This document shows positions 1 to 8,583 of a stretch of 64,000 nucleotides of DNA, piece after piece (position 1 is the first letter of the stretch; each line of letters starts with the position of its first letter). Origin of the DNA: Streptosporangium carneum (lineage in GTDB: Bacteria; Actinomycetota; Actinomycetes; Streptosporangiales; Streptosporangiaceae). The notes below the pieces were generated by a model. That model searched no databases. It was given only the letters and a program-made list of their open reading frames with translations, and was not told where the DNA came from. The translations under genes were made by a program, and so were the position numbers. The stretch is from the NCBI RefSeq assembly GCF_027922005.1, contig NZ_BSEV01000009.1:84860-148859 (forward strand), in the 5' to 3' direction.

Positions 1-642
1 AATTCTCCTATGGAGCCCTCAATGCCGCATGAGTTCAGAGCGTCACATCCGGTTACCGGGACATTCCGATCGGCGTTCGTGGACGACCACGACGCCCACG
101 ACTCGGGGTCGTGGGCGAGGACCGTCCGCCCGCCGTCGACGGGAACGGTCGCCCCGGTGATGAACCCGGCCCCGTCGGACAGCAGGTAGGCGATCGCGTC
201 CGCCACCTCCCCGGAGCGCGCGACCCTGCCGATCGGGTGCAGGAGCGCCATCTCCCGCTCGATCCTGGCGGCGCCCTCCGGCCCCAGGGAGACGAGGAAC
301 TCCGTGTAGCGCTCGGTCTCGACCGAACCGGGGGCCACCGCGTTGACGCGGATGCCGTGCGCGCCGTACTCCACCGCGAGCGCGCGGGTCATCCCCTCGA
401 CGGCGGCCTTGGCCGTCGCGTACGGCACGCAGCCCCTGACCGCCTGCCGCGCCTGGTGCGAGGAGACGTTGACGATCGCCCCCGGCGTCCCCGCCGCGAG
501 AAAACGGCGTACCGCGGTCGCGCATCCGACGACGGCGGCGTTCAGGTTGGCCGCGATGAGCTCCAGCACCCGCCGGGTGGGCGCGGAGTGCAGGGAGGCG
601 TCTGCCGCGCCCGCCGCCTGTCACCACGTATGAACGGCCCAT
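1..642 (-). pseudogene. Broken SDR-family oxidoreductase (internal deletion plus frameshift)
   Basis: The 5' end encodes MGRSYVVTGGGRG, the classical SDR nucleotide-binding start. The next codons, at about position 603, fall out of frame. In the +1 frame the sequence becomes a normal SDR second half: DASLHSAPTRR, then IVNVSSHQA, the catalytic YATAK pair, IRVNAVAPGSVETERY, and the C-terminal cofactor region ending VPVDGGRTVL. Family members have roughly 75-80 residues between GRG and the DASLH segment, including the NNAG region, and these are absent. The reading frame also stays open through the left edge of the window past the usual C-terminus. No upstream gene is visible. I conclude that a deletion removed the middle of the Rossmann fold and shifted the frame, so no working enzyme is expected. 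An assembly error at the junction is the alternative. Confidence 0.8.
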
Positions 643-940
643 GCTCCCTCTCGCCTTCGATGGGCAGTCGGTGTGAACACGGGATCACAGTGCCCGCTCC
701 GGGCCCCGGGGAACATGAGCTCTCCCCGCCGTCCGCCGGACGGGGCCGCGCGGGCGGCGGCGCACGACGCGACCGGAGGGCGGGGCGCCGACGGAGCGAG
801 CCCGTTCCCGGCCGGACGGGTGCGGACGCGTCACGGCTCAGGACGGGACGCCCGGCCCCGGCGCGTCCCCGCGCCCTTCCCACGCCACGAGAGACGGCGA
901 ACGACGCCAGGGGACGACAGGGACGAACATCGTCAATAGC
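643..940. other. Intergenic region, no supported gene
   Basis: About 300 bp between the broken SDR gene and the peptidase gene. Short open frames on both strands are arginine, proline and glycine rich and look like random translation of GC-rich DNA. It must hold the promoters of both flanking genes, but I see no convincing -35/-10 pair. Confidence 0.6.
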
Positions 941-2017
941 ATGCAGGTCATGACCGTCATCCACGCTCAGCGCCGCGAACGCCTGGCGGCGATGCTGTCC
1001 GCTCACGAGGCGGACGCCCTACTGGTCACCCGGCCCGTCAACGTGCGCTACCTGACCGGCCTGGCGAGTTCGAACGCGGCCGTCCTGGTCACCGCGGACG
1101 CGGTGGCCACGCTGGCCACCGACTCCCGATACGCCGAGACCGCCAGACGGATCTGCTCGGACATCGAGGTGGTCGAGGAGCGCGACGTCGCGGGAAGCCT
1201 GGTTCCGCTGGCCGACCGGGTCGCCGTCGAGGCGCACCACATGCCGGTGGCCGACTACTTCCGCCTGGGCGAGGACCTGCTGCGGCTGTCCGGGCTGGTC
1301 GAGTCGGTGCGCAGGGTCAAGGACGAGGGGGAGATCGACCTCATCCGCACCGCGTGCGCGCTCACCGACCAGGCCTTCGCCGACGTGCTGCCCAGACTGC
1401 GGCCCGGGGTGACGGAGAAGGAGATCGCCAGGGCGCTCGAGACCCGGATGATCGAGCTGGGCGCGGAGAAACCCGCCTTCGACTCGATCGTGGCCTCCGG
1501 CCCCAACGGCTCGATTCCCCACCACTCGCCCTCCGACCGGCCACTGGAGCGCGGCGACCTGGTCACCATGGACTTCGGGGCGCTGTACGCGGGCTACCAC
1601 GCCGACATGACCAGGACGGTGGCGATCGGCGAGCCCGCGGCCTGGCAGCGGGAGCTCTACGACCTGGTCCGCGCCGCGCAGCGGGCCGGTCGCCACGCCG
1701 TACGGCCCGGCGCGGTCACCCACGAGGTCGACGCGGCGGCCCGCGACCTGATCGCCGAGGCGGGCTACGGCGAGCGCTTCGGGCACGGCCTCGGTCACGG
1801 CGTCGGGCTGGAGATCCACGAGGTGCCGTTCCTGTCTCCGCCGAAGCCGGAACCCGACGGCGAGCACGCTAGACTAGAGGATCGAGTTCCGGTCACCGTC
1901 GAGCCCGGCGTCTATCTGCCGGGCAGGGGCGGCGTCCGCATCGAGGACACGCTCGTGACGCGTGATGACGGACCGGAACTTCTCACACGGACGACCAAAG
2001 AGCTGCTTGTCCTTTAG
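941..2017 (+). CDS. M24-family Xaa-Pro peptidase
   Basis: Cytosolic metallopeptidase of the creatinase/aminopeptidase P fold, expected to release residues N-terminal to proline. The first 125 residues are the creatinase-like N-domain. The pita-bread domain carries the five dinuclear metal ligands: D211 (MDFG), D222 (HADMTRT), H286 (GHGLGHGVG), E321 (VEPGVY) and E335 (RIEDT). All are present, so it should be active. Its 358 residues are normal for the family. ATG at 941 and ATG at 950 are both possible starts, and neither has a strong ribosome binding site. It sits just upstream of efp, as in many actinobacteria. Substrate (dipeptides or longer peptides) cannot be decided from sequence. Confidence 0.9.
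   Translation: MQVMTVIHAQRRERLAAMLSAHEADALLVTRPVNVRYLTGLASSNAAVLVTADAVATLATDSRYAETARRICSDIEVVEERDVAGSLVPLADRVAVEAHHMPVADYFRLGEDLLRLSGLVESVRRVKDEGEIDLIRTACALTDQAFADVLPRLRPGVTEKEIARALETRMIELGAEKPAFDSIVASGPNGSIPHHSPSDRPLERGDLVTMDFGALYAGYHADMTRTVAIGEPAAWQRELYDLVRAAQRAGRHAVRPGAVTHEVDAAARDLIAEAGYGERFGHGLGHGVGLEIHEVPFLSPPKPEPDGEHARLEDRVPVTVEPGVYLPGRGGVRIEDTLVTRDDGPELLTRTTKELLVL
1870..1875 (+). promoter_or_regulatory. Possible internal -10 element for efp-nusB
   Basis: TAGACT lies inside the peptidase coding sequence about 165 nt before efp. It forces two codons that are rare in this genome, AGA and CTA, next to each other, where neighbouring genes use CGG/CGC and CTG/CTC. This suggests selection for the DNA signal. 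No good -35 is visible, so this is a weak call. Confidence 0.3.
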
Positions 2018-2041
2018 AGCGGCCGTACGCAGGAGAAACTA

Positions 2042-2602
2042 GTGGCGACGACGAACGACCTCAAGAACGGCCTGGTGCTCAAGCTCGACGGCGGTGAGCT
2101 CTGGACCGTTGTGGAGTTCCAGCACGTCAAGCCCGGCAAGGGTGGTGCGTTCGTCCGCACCAAGCTGAAGAACGTCCTTTCCGGCAAGGTCGTCGACAAG
2201 ACCTTCAACGCAGGCGTCAAGGTCGAGGTGGCCAACGTCGACAAGCGCGAGATGCAGTTCTCCTACATGGACGGCGACGACTTCGTCTTCATGGACACCG
2301 AGACCTACGACATGCTCAACGTCTCGCGCCCCGCTGTCGGCGACGCCGCCAACTACCTTCTGGAGAACATGCTCGCCACCGTGGCGGTCAACGAGGGCAA
2401 CGTGCTCTACGTCGACCTGCCCGCGGCCGTCGAGCTGATCATCGCGGAGACCGAGCCCGGCCTGCAGGGTGACCGCTCGACCGGCGGCACCAAGCCCGCC
2501 AAGCTGGAGACCGGCGCCGAGATCAAGGTGCCGCTGTTCATCACGACCGGCGAGAAGGTCAAGGTCGACACCCGCACCGGCGATTACCTCGGCCGCGCCT
2601 GA
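2042..2602 (+). CDS. efp: Elongation factor P
   Basis: Binds between the P and E sites of the ribosome and relieves stalling at polyproline stretches. At 186 residues it has the usual three beta-barrel domains. The loop that reaches the peptidyl-transferase centre is KPGKGGAF, with the tip lysine at K33. In gammaproteobacteria that lysine is modified by EpmA, and no epmA or epmB gene is nearby. In some actinobacteria the loop works unmodified, and whether that holds here is inference. The start is GTG at 2042 with AGGAG about 8 nt upstream. It shares one base (TGATG) with nusB, so the two are translationally coupled. Proline-rich proteins encoded in this window, such as the FtsI tail and kinase linkers, would be natural clients. 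Confidence 0.96.
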   Translation: MATTNDLKNGLVLKLDGGELWTVVEFQHVKPGKGGAFVRTKLKNVLSGKVVDKTFNAGVKVEVANVDKREMQFSYMDGDDFVFMDTETYDMLNVSRPAVGDAANYLLENMLATVAVNEGNVLYVDLPAAVELIIAETEPGLQGDRSTGGTKPAKLETGAEIKVPLFITTGEKVKVDTRTGDYLGRA

Positions 2603-3012
2603 TGTCCGCACGGGGTAAGGCGCGCAGGCGCGCGCTGGACATCCTGTTCGAGGCGGAGGCGCGCAGCCAGGACCCGCTCAGCGTGCTGGCCGAGCGCCTT
2701 GAGCGGGCGGAGCCGCCCGTCAACGAGTACACCGCGACGATCGTCGAGGGGGTGTGCAGACACCGCGCGCGCATCGACGAGCTGATCACCACCTACGCCG
2801 AGGGCTGGACGCTCGACCGCATGCCCGCGGTCGACCGCAACCTGCTGCGCGGTGGCACCTACGAGCTGCTGTGGATGCCCGACGTCCCCGAGGGCGTCGT
2901 CATCAGTGAGTGGGTCGGTCTGGCGTCCGAGCTGTCGACGGACGAGTCGCCGCAGTTCGTCAACGGCCTCATGGCCCGCTTCAAGCAGCTCAAGCCGTCC
3001 CTCGCGCTGTAG
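2602..3012 (+). CDS. nusB: Transcription antitermination factor NusB
   Basis: All-helical RNA-binding protein that pairs with NusE (S10) on boxA to drive antitermination, chiefly of rRNA operons. It has 136 residues, the usual length. It opens with the typical SARGKARRRALDILFEAE segment and includes PAVDRNLLRGGTYEL and the C-terminal VNGLMARF region. Its ATG overlaps the efp stop by one base. A strong hairpin follows the stop codon. Confidence 0.95.
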   Translation: MSARGKARRRALDILFEAEARSQDPLSVLAERLERAEPPVNEYTATIVEGVCRHRARIDELITTYAEGWTLDRMPAVDRNLLRGGTYELLWMPDVPEGVVISEWVGLASELSTDESPQFVNGLMARFKQLKPSLAL

Positions 3013-3014
3013 GC

Positions 3015-3059
3015 CACGCCCATGGAGGGATCGGGCGACCCGGTCCCTCCACAGGCGTG
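3015..3059 (+). terminator. Terminator of the efp-nusB unit
   Basis: Perfect arms TGGAGGGA (3023-3030) and TCCCTCCA (3044-3051) enclose a second stem CGGG/CCCG (3032-3035/3039-3042). An outer CACGCC/GGCGTG pair extends the helix. There is no T-run, which is common for actinomycete terminators. It begins a few bases after the nusB stop. Confidence 0.65.
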
Positions 3060-3229
3060 CCGCGGGAGCCATACATGGATTTTTCCCCTTCTGGTCGCTT
3101 GCTCTCCACGCTGGCGGTCCGCACCGGGGAAAGACTCGATCAGGCGGGGCCATGGATCGCCCTCGGACGGTCCCGCGGCCGTCCCGGCGTAGGCTGGGCT
3201 CGTACCGCGAAAGAGGAGGCGATCTGAAG

Positions 3230-3988
3230 TTGCGCGCCGTAGGCATCTCGCGCCCATCAGGCACCCCGGCGGTCCGCACCGCCGTCGTATGGGACGTGCT
3301 GCGGGCAGTGCTCGCCGACCGGGTGACCGCGACCGGCAGGGATCGGCTCGACATCGTCGACGCAGGAGGCGGGACGGGAGGCTTCGCCGTGCCGCTCGCC
3401 GGTCTCGGGCACGCCGTCACGGTCGTCGACCCCAGCCCCGACTCGCTGGCCGCGCTCGAGCGCCGTGCCGCGGAGGCGGGAGTGACCGTGCGCGCCCTGC
3501 AGGGGGACGCCGCGGACCTGAGGGAGCTCCTCCCCGTCGACGGCGCCGACCTGGTGCTGTGTCACAGCGTCCTGGAGTACGTCGAGGATCCGGTCAGCGC
3601 GCTGAGCGCCATGGCCGCCCTGCTGCGCGAGGGCGGCGCGGTCAGCGTGCTGGCCGCCAACCCGCTCGCGGCCGCGTTGCACCGTTCCGTGGCGGGCCGC
3701 TTCGACGAGGCGCTCCAGGTCCTTGACGACCCCGAGGGCCGGTGGGGCGATCGCGACCCCACTCCCAGGCGCTTCACCAGGGAGGCCCTGTCCCGGCTCC
3801 TGGCCGTGACCGGGTTCACCCTCGGAGAGGTCCACGGCGTGCGGATCTTCGCGGACCTGGTGCCGAGCCGTCTGCTCGACGGGGAACCGGGAGCCGCGCG
3901 TGCGCTGGTCGCCCTCGAGCAGGCCGCCGCCGCCCACCCGGTGCTCAGGGACATCGCGACCCAGCTGCACGCCCTCGGTCGCCGGTGA
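3230..3988 (+). CDS. SAM-dependent methyltransferase, class I
   Basis: A 252-residue Rossmann methyltransferase. Motif I is VDAGGGTGGFA, followed by the acidic VVDPSPDSLAAL strand that binds the SAM ribose, a QGDAADL motif and LVLCHSVLEYVEDP at motif IV. The C-terminal third (RRFTREALSRLLAVTGF) resembles CmoA/SmtA-type enzymes that precede dinB in other actinobacteria. The start is TTG at 3230, chosen because GAGGAGG lies 10 nt upstream and similarity begins there. It precedes dinB by 37 nt, but dinB has its own promoter. The substrate is unknown. Confidence 0.82.
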   Translation: MRAVGISRPSGTPAVRTAVVWDVLRAVLADRVTATGRDRLDIVDAGGGTGGFAVPLAGLGHAVTVVDPSPDSLAALERRAAEAGVTVRALQGDAADLRELLPVDGADLVLCHSVLEYVEDPVSALSAMAALLREGGAVSVLAANPLAAALHRSVAGRFDEALQVLDDPEGRWGDRDPTPRRFTREALSRLLAVTGFTLGEVHGVRIFADLVPSRLLDGEPGAARALVALEQAAAAHPVLRDIATQLHALGRR

Positions 3989-3998
3989 GCCTTCCGTC

Positions 3999-4019
3999 GA
4001 ACGCGCGTTCCCATACAAT
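3999..4019 (+). promoter_or_regulatory. SOS (LexA) box and -10 element of dinB
   Basis: GAACGCGCGTTC at 3999-4010 matches the Gram-positive LexA box GAAC-N4-GTTC exactly and is a perfect palindrome. The -10 hexamer TACAAT (4014-4019) follows immediately. The transcription start predicted 6-7 nt later coincides with the dinB GTG at 4026, so the mRNA is probably leaderless. LexA bound here would block the promoter core. Confidence 0.72.
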
Positions 4020-4025
4020 GGGGGC

Positions 4026-5264
4026 GTGTCGAGGAAACAGCAGGTGCCGCGTCCCGGTTCCGACCTGGGTTCCGACGACACGGGCTGCCCGATCCTCCAC
4101 GTGGACATGGACGCCTTCTACGCCAGCGTCGAGCTGCGCGAGCGGCCCGAGCTGCGGGGCGTCCCCGTCATCGTCGGCGCGCCGGGCGCCCGCGGCGTGG
4201 TGCTCAGTGCCACGTACGAGGCCAGGAGATTCGGGGTGCACTCGGCGATGCCCATGACGCGGGCCCGGCGCCTGTGCCCCCGAGCAGTGATCATCCCGCC
4301 GAGCCGGGGGAAGTACTCCGAGGTCTCCCGGGGCGTCATGGAGATCTTCCACACGTTCACCCCGGAGGTGGAGCCGATCGCCTCGGACGAGGCGTTCCTC
4401 GACGTCGGCGGGGCCCGCAAGCGGCTGGGCCCGCCCGCCGCGATCGCCGCCATGATCCGCGAGAGGGTCGTGCGCGAGCACGGGATCACCTGCTCCGTCG
4501 GGGTGGCGAACAGTAAATTCGTGGCAAAGCTCGCCTCGCAGCACTGCAAGCCCGACGGCCTGATGGTCGTGCCCGCGGACAGGGTGGTCGACTTCCTCCA
4601 CCCGCTCCCCGTCGCGGCGCTGTGGGGCGTCGGAGAGCGCACCGAGCAGTCCCTGGTGCGGTTGGGGATCAAGACGGTCGGCGATCTCGCCAGGGTCCCG
4701 GTGGAGACGCTCCAGCGCGATCTGGGCCAGGCGATCGGCGCTCACCTGGCCGCGCTCGCCTGGGGGCGCGACGAGCGCAGGGTGACCCCGAACGCGCCCG
4801 ACAAGAGCATCGGGGCCGAGGAGACGTTCGCCACGGACGTCGGCGACCCGGTGAAGATCCGCAAGGAGTTGCTCCGTCTCTCCGAGCGGGTCGCCGCCAG
4901 GCTCAGGGAGGGCGCTCACGCGGGCCGCACGGTCAGCGTCAAGCTCCGCCGCGCCGACTTCACCACCATCTCCCGCTCCAGGACCCTCAGGGAGCCGACG
5001 GACGTCGCCAGGGTGATCTACACCACCGCCTGCGACCTGTACGCCGCCGCGGATCTGGACGGCATACGGCTCCGCCTGGTCGGAGTGCGGGTCGAGAACC
5101 TCCGTCCGGCCGCCGAGGTGACCAGGCAGCTCGGCCTGGGAGAGCGGGAGACCGGCTGGCGGGAGGCCGAGCAGGCGGTGGACCGGGCGACGCGCAGGTT
5201 CGGCCGTGATGCGGTGCTCCCGGCGTCGCTTGTTCGCCCGTCGTTTGATGAAATAGATCTATGA
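4026..5264 (+). CDS. dinB: DNA polymerase IV (Y family)
   Basis: Translesion polymerase without proofreading. The palm begins with the catalytic HVDMDAFYASVE segment. The second catalytic acidic pair is in ASDEAFLDV. The helix-hairpin-helix thumb includes VAALWGVGERTEQSLVRLGI, and the little finger follows to residue 412. The start is GTG at 4026, placed directly after a TACAAT -10 box, so translation is probably leaderless. All catalytic residues are present. The C-terminus ends in SLVRPSFDEIDL and lacks an obvious QLxLF-type clamp motif, so how it binds the sliding clamp is unclear. Confidence 0.93.
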   Translation: MSRKQQVPRPGSDLGSDDTGCPILHVDMDAFYASVELRERPELRGVPVIVGAPGARGVVLSATYEARRFGVHSAMPMTRARRLCPRAVIIPPSRGKYSEVSRGVMEIFHTFTPEVEPIASDEAFLDVGGARKRLGPPAAIAAMIRERVVREHGITCSVGVANSKFVAKLASQHCKPDGLMVVPADRVVDFLHPLPVAALWGVGERTEQSLVRLGIKTVGDLARVPVETLQRDLGQAIGAHLAALAWGRDERRVTPNAPDKSIGAEETFATDVGDPVKIRKELLRLSERVAARLREGAHAGRTVSVKLRRADFTTISRSRTLREPTDVARVIYTTACDLYAAADLDGIRLRLVGVRVENLRPAAEVTRQLGLGERETGWREAEQAVDRATRRFGRDAVLPASLVRPSFDEIDL

Positions 5265-5287
5265 CACCGCCTCCGGTTTGGACTACG

Positions 5288-5316
5288 TTGGACGTTTTCT
5301 TTCGTCTACGTCTACA
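5288..5316 (+). promoter_or_regulatory. Possible promoter of the DUF3040 gene
   Basis: TTGGAC (5288-5293) and TCTACA (5311-5316) are separated by exactly 17 bp in a locally AT-richer stretch between dinB and the next gene. Confidence 0.35.
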
Positions 5317-5411
5317 GCCTCGTATTCTGGGGATAACCGACCGCGAGGTTCGGACACCCCGTGTCGTCCGTCACCGTCTTCCCCGTACTGGGGCTGTCCT
5401 TGGGAGGCGCC

Positions 5412-5807
5412 GTGCCGCTCTCTGAGCACGAGCAGCGCTTGCTCGACCAGATCGAGCAGGCCCTCTACGCCGAGGACCCGAAGTGGGCCAATACCGTAAG
5501 GATCAGTGATCCGCGCAGCCACTACAAGCGCCGCCTGGTGAAGGCCTCCATCGGCTTCATCCTGGGCGTCGTCCTGTTGATGGTCGGCGTCATGAACTAC
5601 ATCCTGCTCGGCGTTGTCGGTTTCGTGGTCATGCTCGCCGCGTGTTTGTGGGGTCTATCCAGCTGGAAGCGGATGAACGGATTCGGCGAGGCCTCAGCGG
5701 CCGGCCCTTCCGGTCAGCCGGGCAGAGCCAGGCGCCGTGGCGGCCCCCGGCCGAGCTTCATGGAGCGGATGGAAGAGCGCTGGCGCCGTCGCCACGACGA
5801 GCGCTAG
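5412..5807 (+). CDS. DUF3040 small membrane protein
   Basis: A 131-residue protein of the actinobacterial DUF3040 family. It starts with the family signature PLSEHEQRLLDQIEQALYAEDP. Two adjacent hydrophobic segments at about residues 45-85 form a helical hairpin in the membrane. The tail is basic and arginine rich. The start is GTG at 5412 with GGGAGG just upstream. The family is usually encoded near mraZ in this phylum, which suggests a cell-envelope role, but no function is known. Confidence 0.85.
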   Translation: MPLSEHEQRLLDQIEQALYAEDPKWANTVRISDPRSHYKRRLVKASIGFILGVVLLMVGVMNYILLGVVGFVVMLAACLWGLSSWKRMNGFGEASAAGPSGQPGRARRRGGPRPSFMERMEERWRRRHDER

Positions 5808-5860
5808 CGGGCCTGGGCCCGTCCTCGTGACGGTCGCGGGCCACTGGTTCTGACGGTCAT

Positions 5861-5885
5861 GGGCCGCCTCCGCCGGAGGCGGCCC
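5861..5885. terminator. Bidirectional terminator hairpin
   Basis: Perfect 12-bp arms GGGCCGCCTCCG and CGGAGGCGGCCC with a 1-base centre, lying between the convergent DUF3040 and transglutaminase genes. The symmetry lets it act on both strands. There is no T-run. Confidence 0.6.
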
Positions 5886-6060
5886 TCCCGGATCCTCGCG
5901 CCTTCCCGGCCCTTCGAGGCCCCTTCGGGCCTTCGGACGCGCTGCCCTCCCCGGCCCTTCGGGGCTTCTCCAGGTCTTCGGGTGCCCGTGCCTCCCCGGC
6001 CCCGCAGGGCTCCTTCGGGTCTTCGGACGCCCGTGCCCTCCAGGACCTTCGGGGCCCCGC
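5886..6060. repeat. Imperfect 45-bp tandem repeat
   Basis: About four degenerate units of 44-47 bp, each containing a CCCGGCCCTTCGGGGC-like core followed by TTCGGxCGCCCGTG. On the minus strand this reads as a 15-residue repeat such as RPKTRRSPAGPGRHG and HPKTWRSPEGPGRAA. No start signal or homology supports translation. It fills the gap between two convergent genes and resembles an intergenic minisatellite. Confidence 0.6.
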
Positions 6061-6103
6061 GTCTCCGGAGGACCCCGATCCCCGGTGTGCCGGATCTCCC
6101 GGT

Positions 6104-6156
6104 GCCTCCCGGCCTCCGGCGTCCCCACGGGGGACCGTCGCCGGAGGCCGGGAGGC
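6104..6156 (-). terminator. Terminator of the moxR-DUF58-transglutaminase operon
   Basis: An 18-bp perfect inverted repeat, GCCTCCCGGCCTCCGGCG (6104-6121) and its complement (6139-6156), around a 17-nt loop. It begins 4 nt after the transglutaminase stop codon. The stem is very stable and has no T-run. Confidence 0.75.
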
Positions 6157-6159
6157 AGG

Positions 6160-8583
6160 TCAGACGTTCCGCCTGGCGGGCCTGCGCAGCCTCAGGTTCT
6201 CGAGCCGGTCGAAACCGTCGAGCAGGCGGCCCCCCAGGCGCCGCATCCGCAGGAGCGTCGAGGGCGGCAGCAGGACCGCCCGGATCCGCCTGCCACGCGT
6301 CACCGTGGCCGCCAGCGCCCGGCGCACCACGCGGAGGTCCTCCCGCAGCGAGCCGATCTCGCCGGGGGTCCTGGCGAAGAGCATCCGCTCGACCGCCGTG
6401 GCGATCCTCGTCATCGAGGCCGCCGCCTCCGCGTCGAACCCGTACTGCCCGATCAGCCGCCCGGCCAGCGCCCTGGGGCTCTCGCTCGGCTGCCGGGACA
6501 TCCCGTAGTCGCACAACGCGTCGTCGAGCTCGGCCCAGGCCGCCGTCGTCGCCGACTCCCACCTGCCGGTCCTGGCCGCCGTGACGCCGGTCGACTCCAG
6601 GACGACGGGGGCGCTCGAGGCGGCGCGGGAGTAGGACCTTCGGCGGCGGGCGCGCAGCTGCCAGCGGAGCAGCGCGGGGACGAGCCCGACCAGCGCCGCG
6701 ATCGCCACGCCGAGGCCGATCCGCACCGCCGTCGGCGTGCCCTCGTCCGCGGTGACGAGGGCGCCGCCGCCGTACTCGAGGTCGAGCATCCGGTTGCGGG
6801 GGTTGCTCGCCGACCCGTTGGGCAGGTCGAGCGCGCCGGAGCCGACGGTCGGAGCCGTGGTCGGCCGGCCGCCCTCGGGCTTGGCGGCCTCCGTGCGGGT
6901 GTAGGACGGAACCGTCGCGCTGCCCTGGCCTCCGCTGCCGGTCGGGGTCGGCTCGAACCGCAGCCACCCGACCCCCTCGAAGTAGAGTTCCGGCCACGCG
7001 TGGGAGTCGTGCATGCGCACCTGCCACCGCTCGCCGAGCCTGCTGCCGCCGGTGTAGCCGATGGCGACCCTGGCGGGGATGCCCAGGATCCTCGCCATCA
7101 CTGCCATCGAGGCGGCGAACTGCTCGCAGTATCCGGCCCGGTTGTGGATCAGGAAGTCCGTCAGCGCCTGCTCGTCGTGCCCCTGGGTGGACAGGCTGTA
7201 GGTGAACCCGCCGTCCTTGGTGAAGAACTCCTGGAGCCGGACCGCCCGCTCGTAGTGGCCGCCGCTCCGTTCCGCCACCCGCGCGGCCAGCTCCCTGACC
7301 TCGCGGGGCAGGTTCCTCGGCAGCTGCAGATAGCGTTCGGCGATCTCCGGGGGGATGGGCCTGGTGGACTTGAGGATCTCCGCCGTCGGGTTCGGCTCGT
7401 CGCTGACGACGGTGTAGGTCAGCCCTTCCGCGGTGTCCTGCGTGGAGAAGACCATCAGCGTGTCCCGGTCGGGGCGCCAGTCGCCCTCGACGTCGATCCT
7501 GCCGGGAGGGTACGGCAGCGGCAGGAACTTCAGGTTCCTGATCTCGTCGCTCACCGTGATCTTGGTCGTCACGTTCGTGACGGGCACGCCCGTGCCCTGG
7601 CCCGGAGGACGGGGCAGCGGCCCCTCCGAGGTCCGGTCCTCGGGACGGCCGTTCGGGCCCGTCATCGTCCACTGCTGGCCGTCGAAGATGTCCAGTGAGT
7701 ACATCCTCAGGTAGCGCGGAGAGTTGTCGCTGGTGGTGTAGGTGAGGATGTCGGAGTTGACCGGCAGCGACAGCTCGCCCCGCAGGTTGACGATCGGGTT
7801 CGGGATGCTGATCGAGTTGCCGCCCCTGCCCCTTCCGTTGCCGACGCCGAAGCCGAACAGCGGGTCCGGCTCCAGGGTGGGAAGCAGCGCGGGCAGCAGG
7901 ACGGCCAGCACGATCGCGGTCACCCCGATGCGCTTGCCGGACAGGCGCAGCACCCCGGGGTCCGAGGCGGTCCTCGGCCTGGCGTAGGCCGAGGTCCGGC
8001 GCACCAGCACCGCCCTGCCCCAGTGGCTGACGCGCTCCCTGCCGTCGGCCACCAGCAGCCCGAGGTAGCCCAGGGCGGAGATGATGAACGCGGGCCAGCC
8101 GATCGGCTCGGTGACGACCGCCGCGGGAACGGTGAACAGCGCCAGCAGCGGCAGCCCGGTGAGCGCGGCCCGGCGCACGCGGGAGGCCAGCAGGTCGACC
8201 ACGATCGCGATCAGGCCGACGCCCCCGCAGGTCAGCAGCGTGATGGAGACGGTCGCGGGCACGGGGGCCGCGAAGCGCTGGATGTCGGCGAACCCGGTGA
8301 GCAGCAGCCTGCCCAGGGCGAGGAGCGAATCCCGGGTGGGAACGACGCCCGCCCACGCCTTGCCGCCGGCGAACACGGCCGTCAGGTAGATCCACAGTGC
8401 GACGAGCTGGGCCGGCGGCGCCAGCCAGTCCGGCAGGGTGAGGCGGCTGGCCAGCATGCCGACGCCGGTCACGACCACGATGGCCCCGAGGCTCGTCCAG
8501 AACCAGGCGCCGCCCTGGAAGAGGGGGTAGAGCGTGACCGCGACCGCCGCCGTGGCCGCGCCTGACGCGATGGGAAGTCTCAT
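6160..8583 (-). CDS. Membrane transglutaminase-like protein (TgpA type)
   Basis: An 807-residue protein. The N-terminal 210 residues contain about six hydrophobic helices (DUF3488-like). A large extracytoplasmic part follows, with the transglutaminase core at about residues 430-560. The catalytic Cys lies in NRAGYCEQFAASMAVMAR, the His in MHDSHAWPELYF, and FEPTPTG follows. A further transmembrane helix at about 655-680 precedes a cytoplasmic DUF4129-like tail. This is the third gene of the conserved MoxR/DUF58/transglutaminase set, and its ATG overlaps the DUF58 stop by 4 nt (ATGA). The set is thought to act on extracytoplasmic or cell-wall proteins, but the substrate is unknown. Confidence 0.9.
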   Translation of the reverse strand: MRLPIASGAATAAVAVTLYPLFQGGAWFWTSLGAIVVVTGVGMLASRLTLPDWLAPPAQLVALWIYLTAVFAGGKAWAGVVPTRDSLLALGRLLLTGFADIQRFAAPVPATVSITLLTCGGVGLIAIVVDLLASRVRRAALTGLPLLALFTVPAAVVTEPIGWPAFIISALGYLGLLVADGRERVSHWGRAVLVRRTSAYARPRTASDPGVLRLSGKRIGVTAIVLAVLLPALLPTLEPDPLFGFGVGNGRGRGGNSISIPNPIVNLRGELSLPVNSDILTYTTSDNSPRYLRMYSLDIFDGQQWTMTGPNGRPEDRTSEGPLPRPPGQGTGVPVTNVTTKITVSDEIRNLKFLPLPYPPGRIDVEGDWRPDRDTLMVFSTQDTAEGLTYTVVSDEPNPTAEILKSTRPIPPEIAERYLQLPRNLPREVRELAARVAERSGGHYERAVRLQEFFTKDGGFTYSLSTQGHDEQALTDFLIHNRAGYCEQFAASMAVMARILGIPARVAIGYTGGSRLGERWQVRMHDSHAWPELYFEGVGWLRFEPTPTGSGGQGSATVPSYTRTEAAKPEGGRPTTAPTVGSGALDLPNGSASNPRNRMLDLEYGGGALVTADEGTPTAVRIGLGVAIAALVGLVPALLRWQLRARRRRSYSRAASSAPVVLESTGVTAARTGRWESATTAAWAELDDALCDYGMSRQPSESPRALAGRLIGQYGFDAEAAASMTRIATAVERMLFARTPGEIGSLREDLRVVRRALAATVTRGRRIRAVLLPPSTLLRMRRLGGRLLDGFDRLENLRLRRPARRNV

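Noticed and set aside
673..939. An 88-codon frame before the peptidase
   Set aside because: Low-complexity Arg/Pro/Gly translation without a ribosome binding site or motif.
5804..8395. An 863-codon minus-strand frame over the transglutaminase gene
   Set aside because: It is a frame shadow of the true gene, rich in Arg, Gly and Ala. The only ordered part is the 45-bp repeat.
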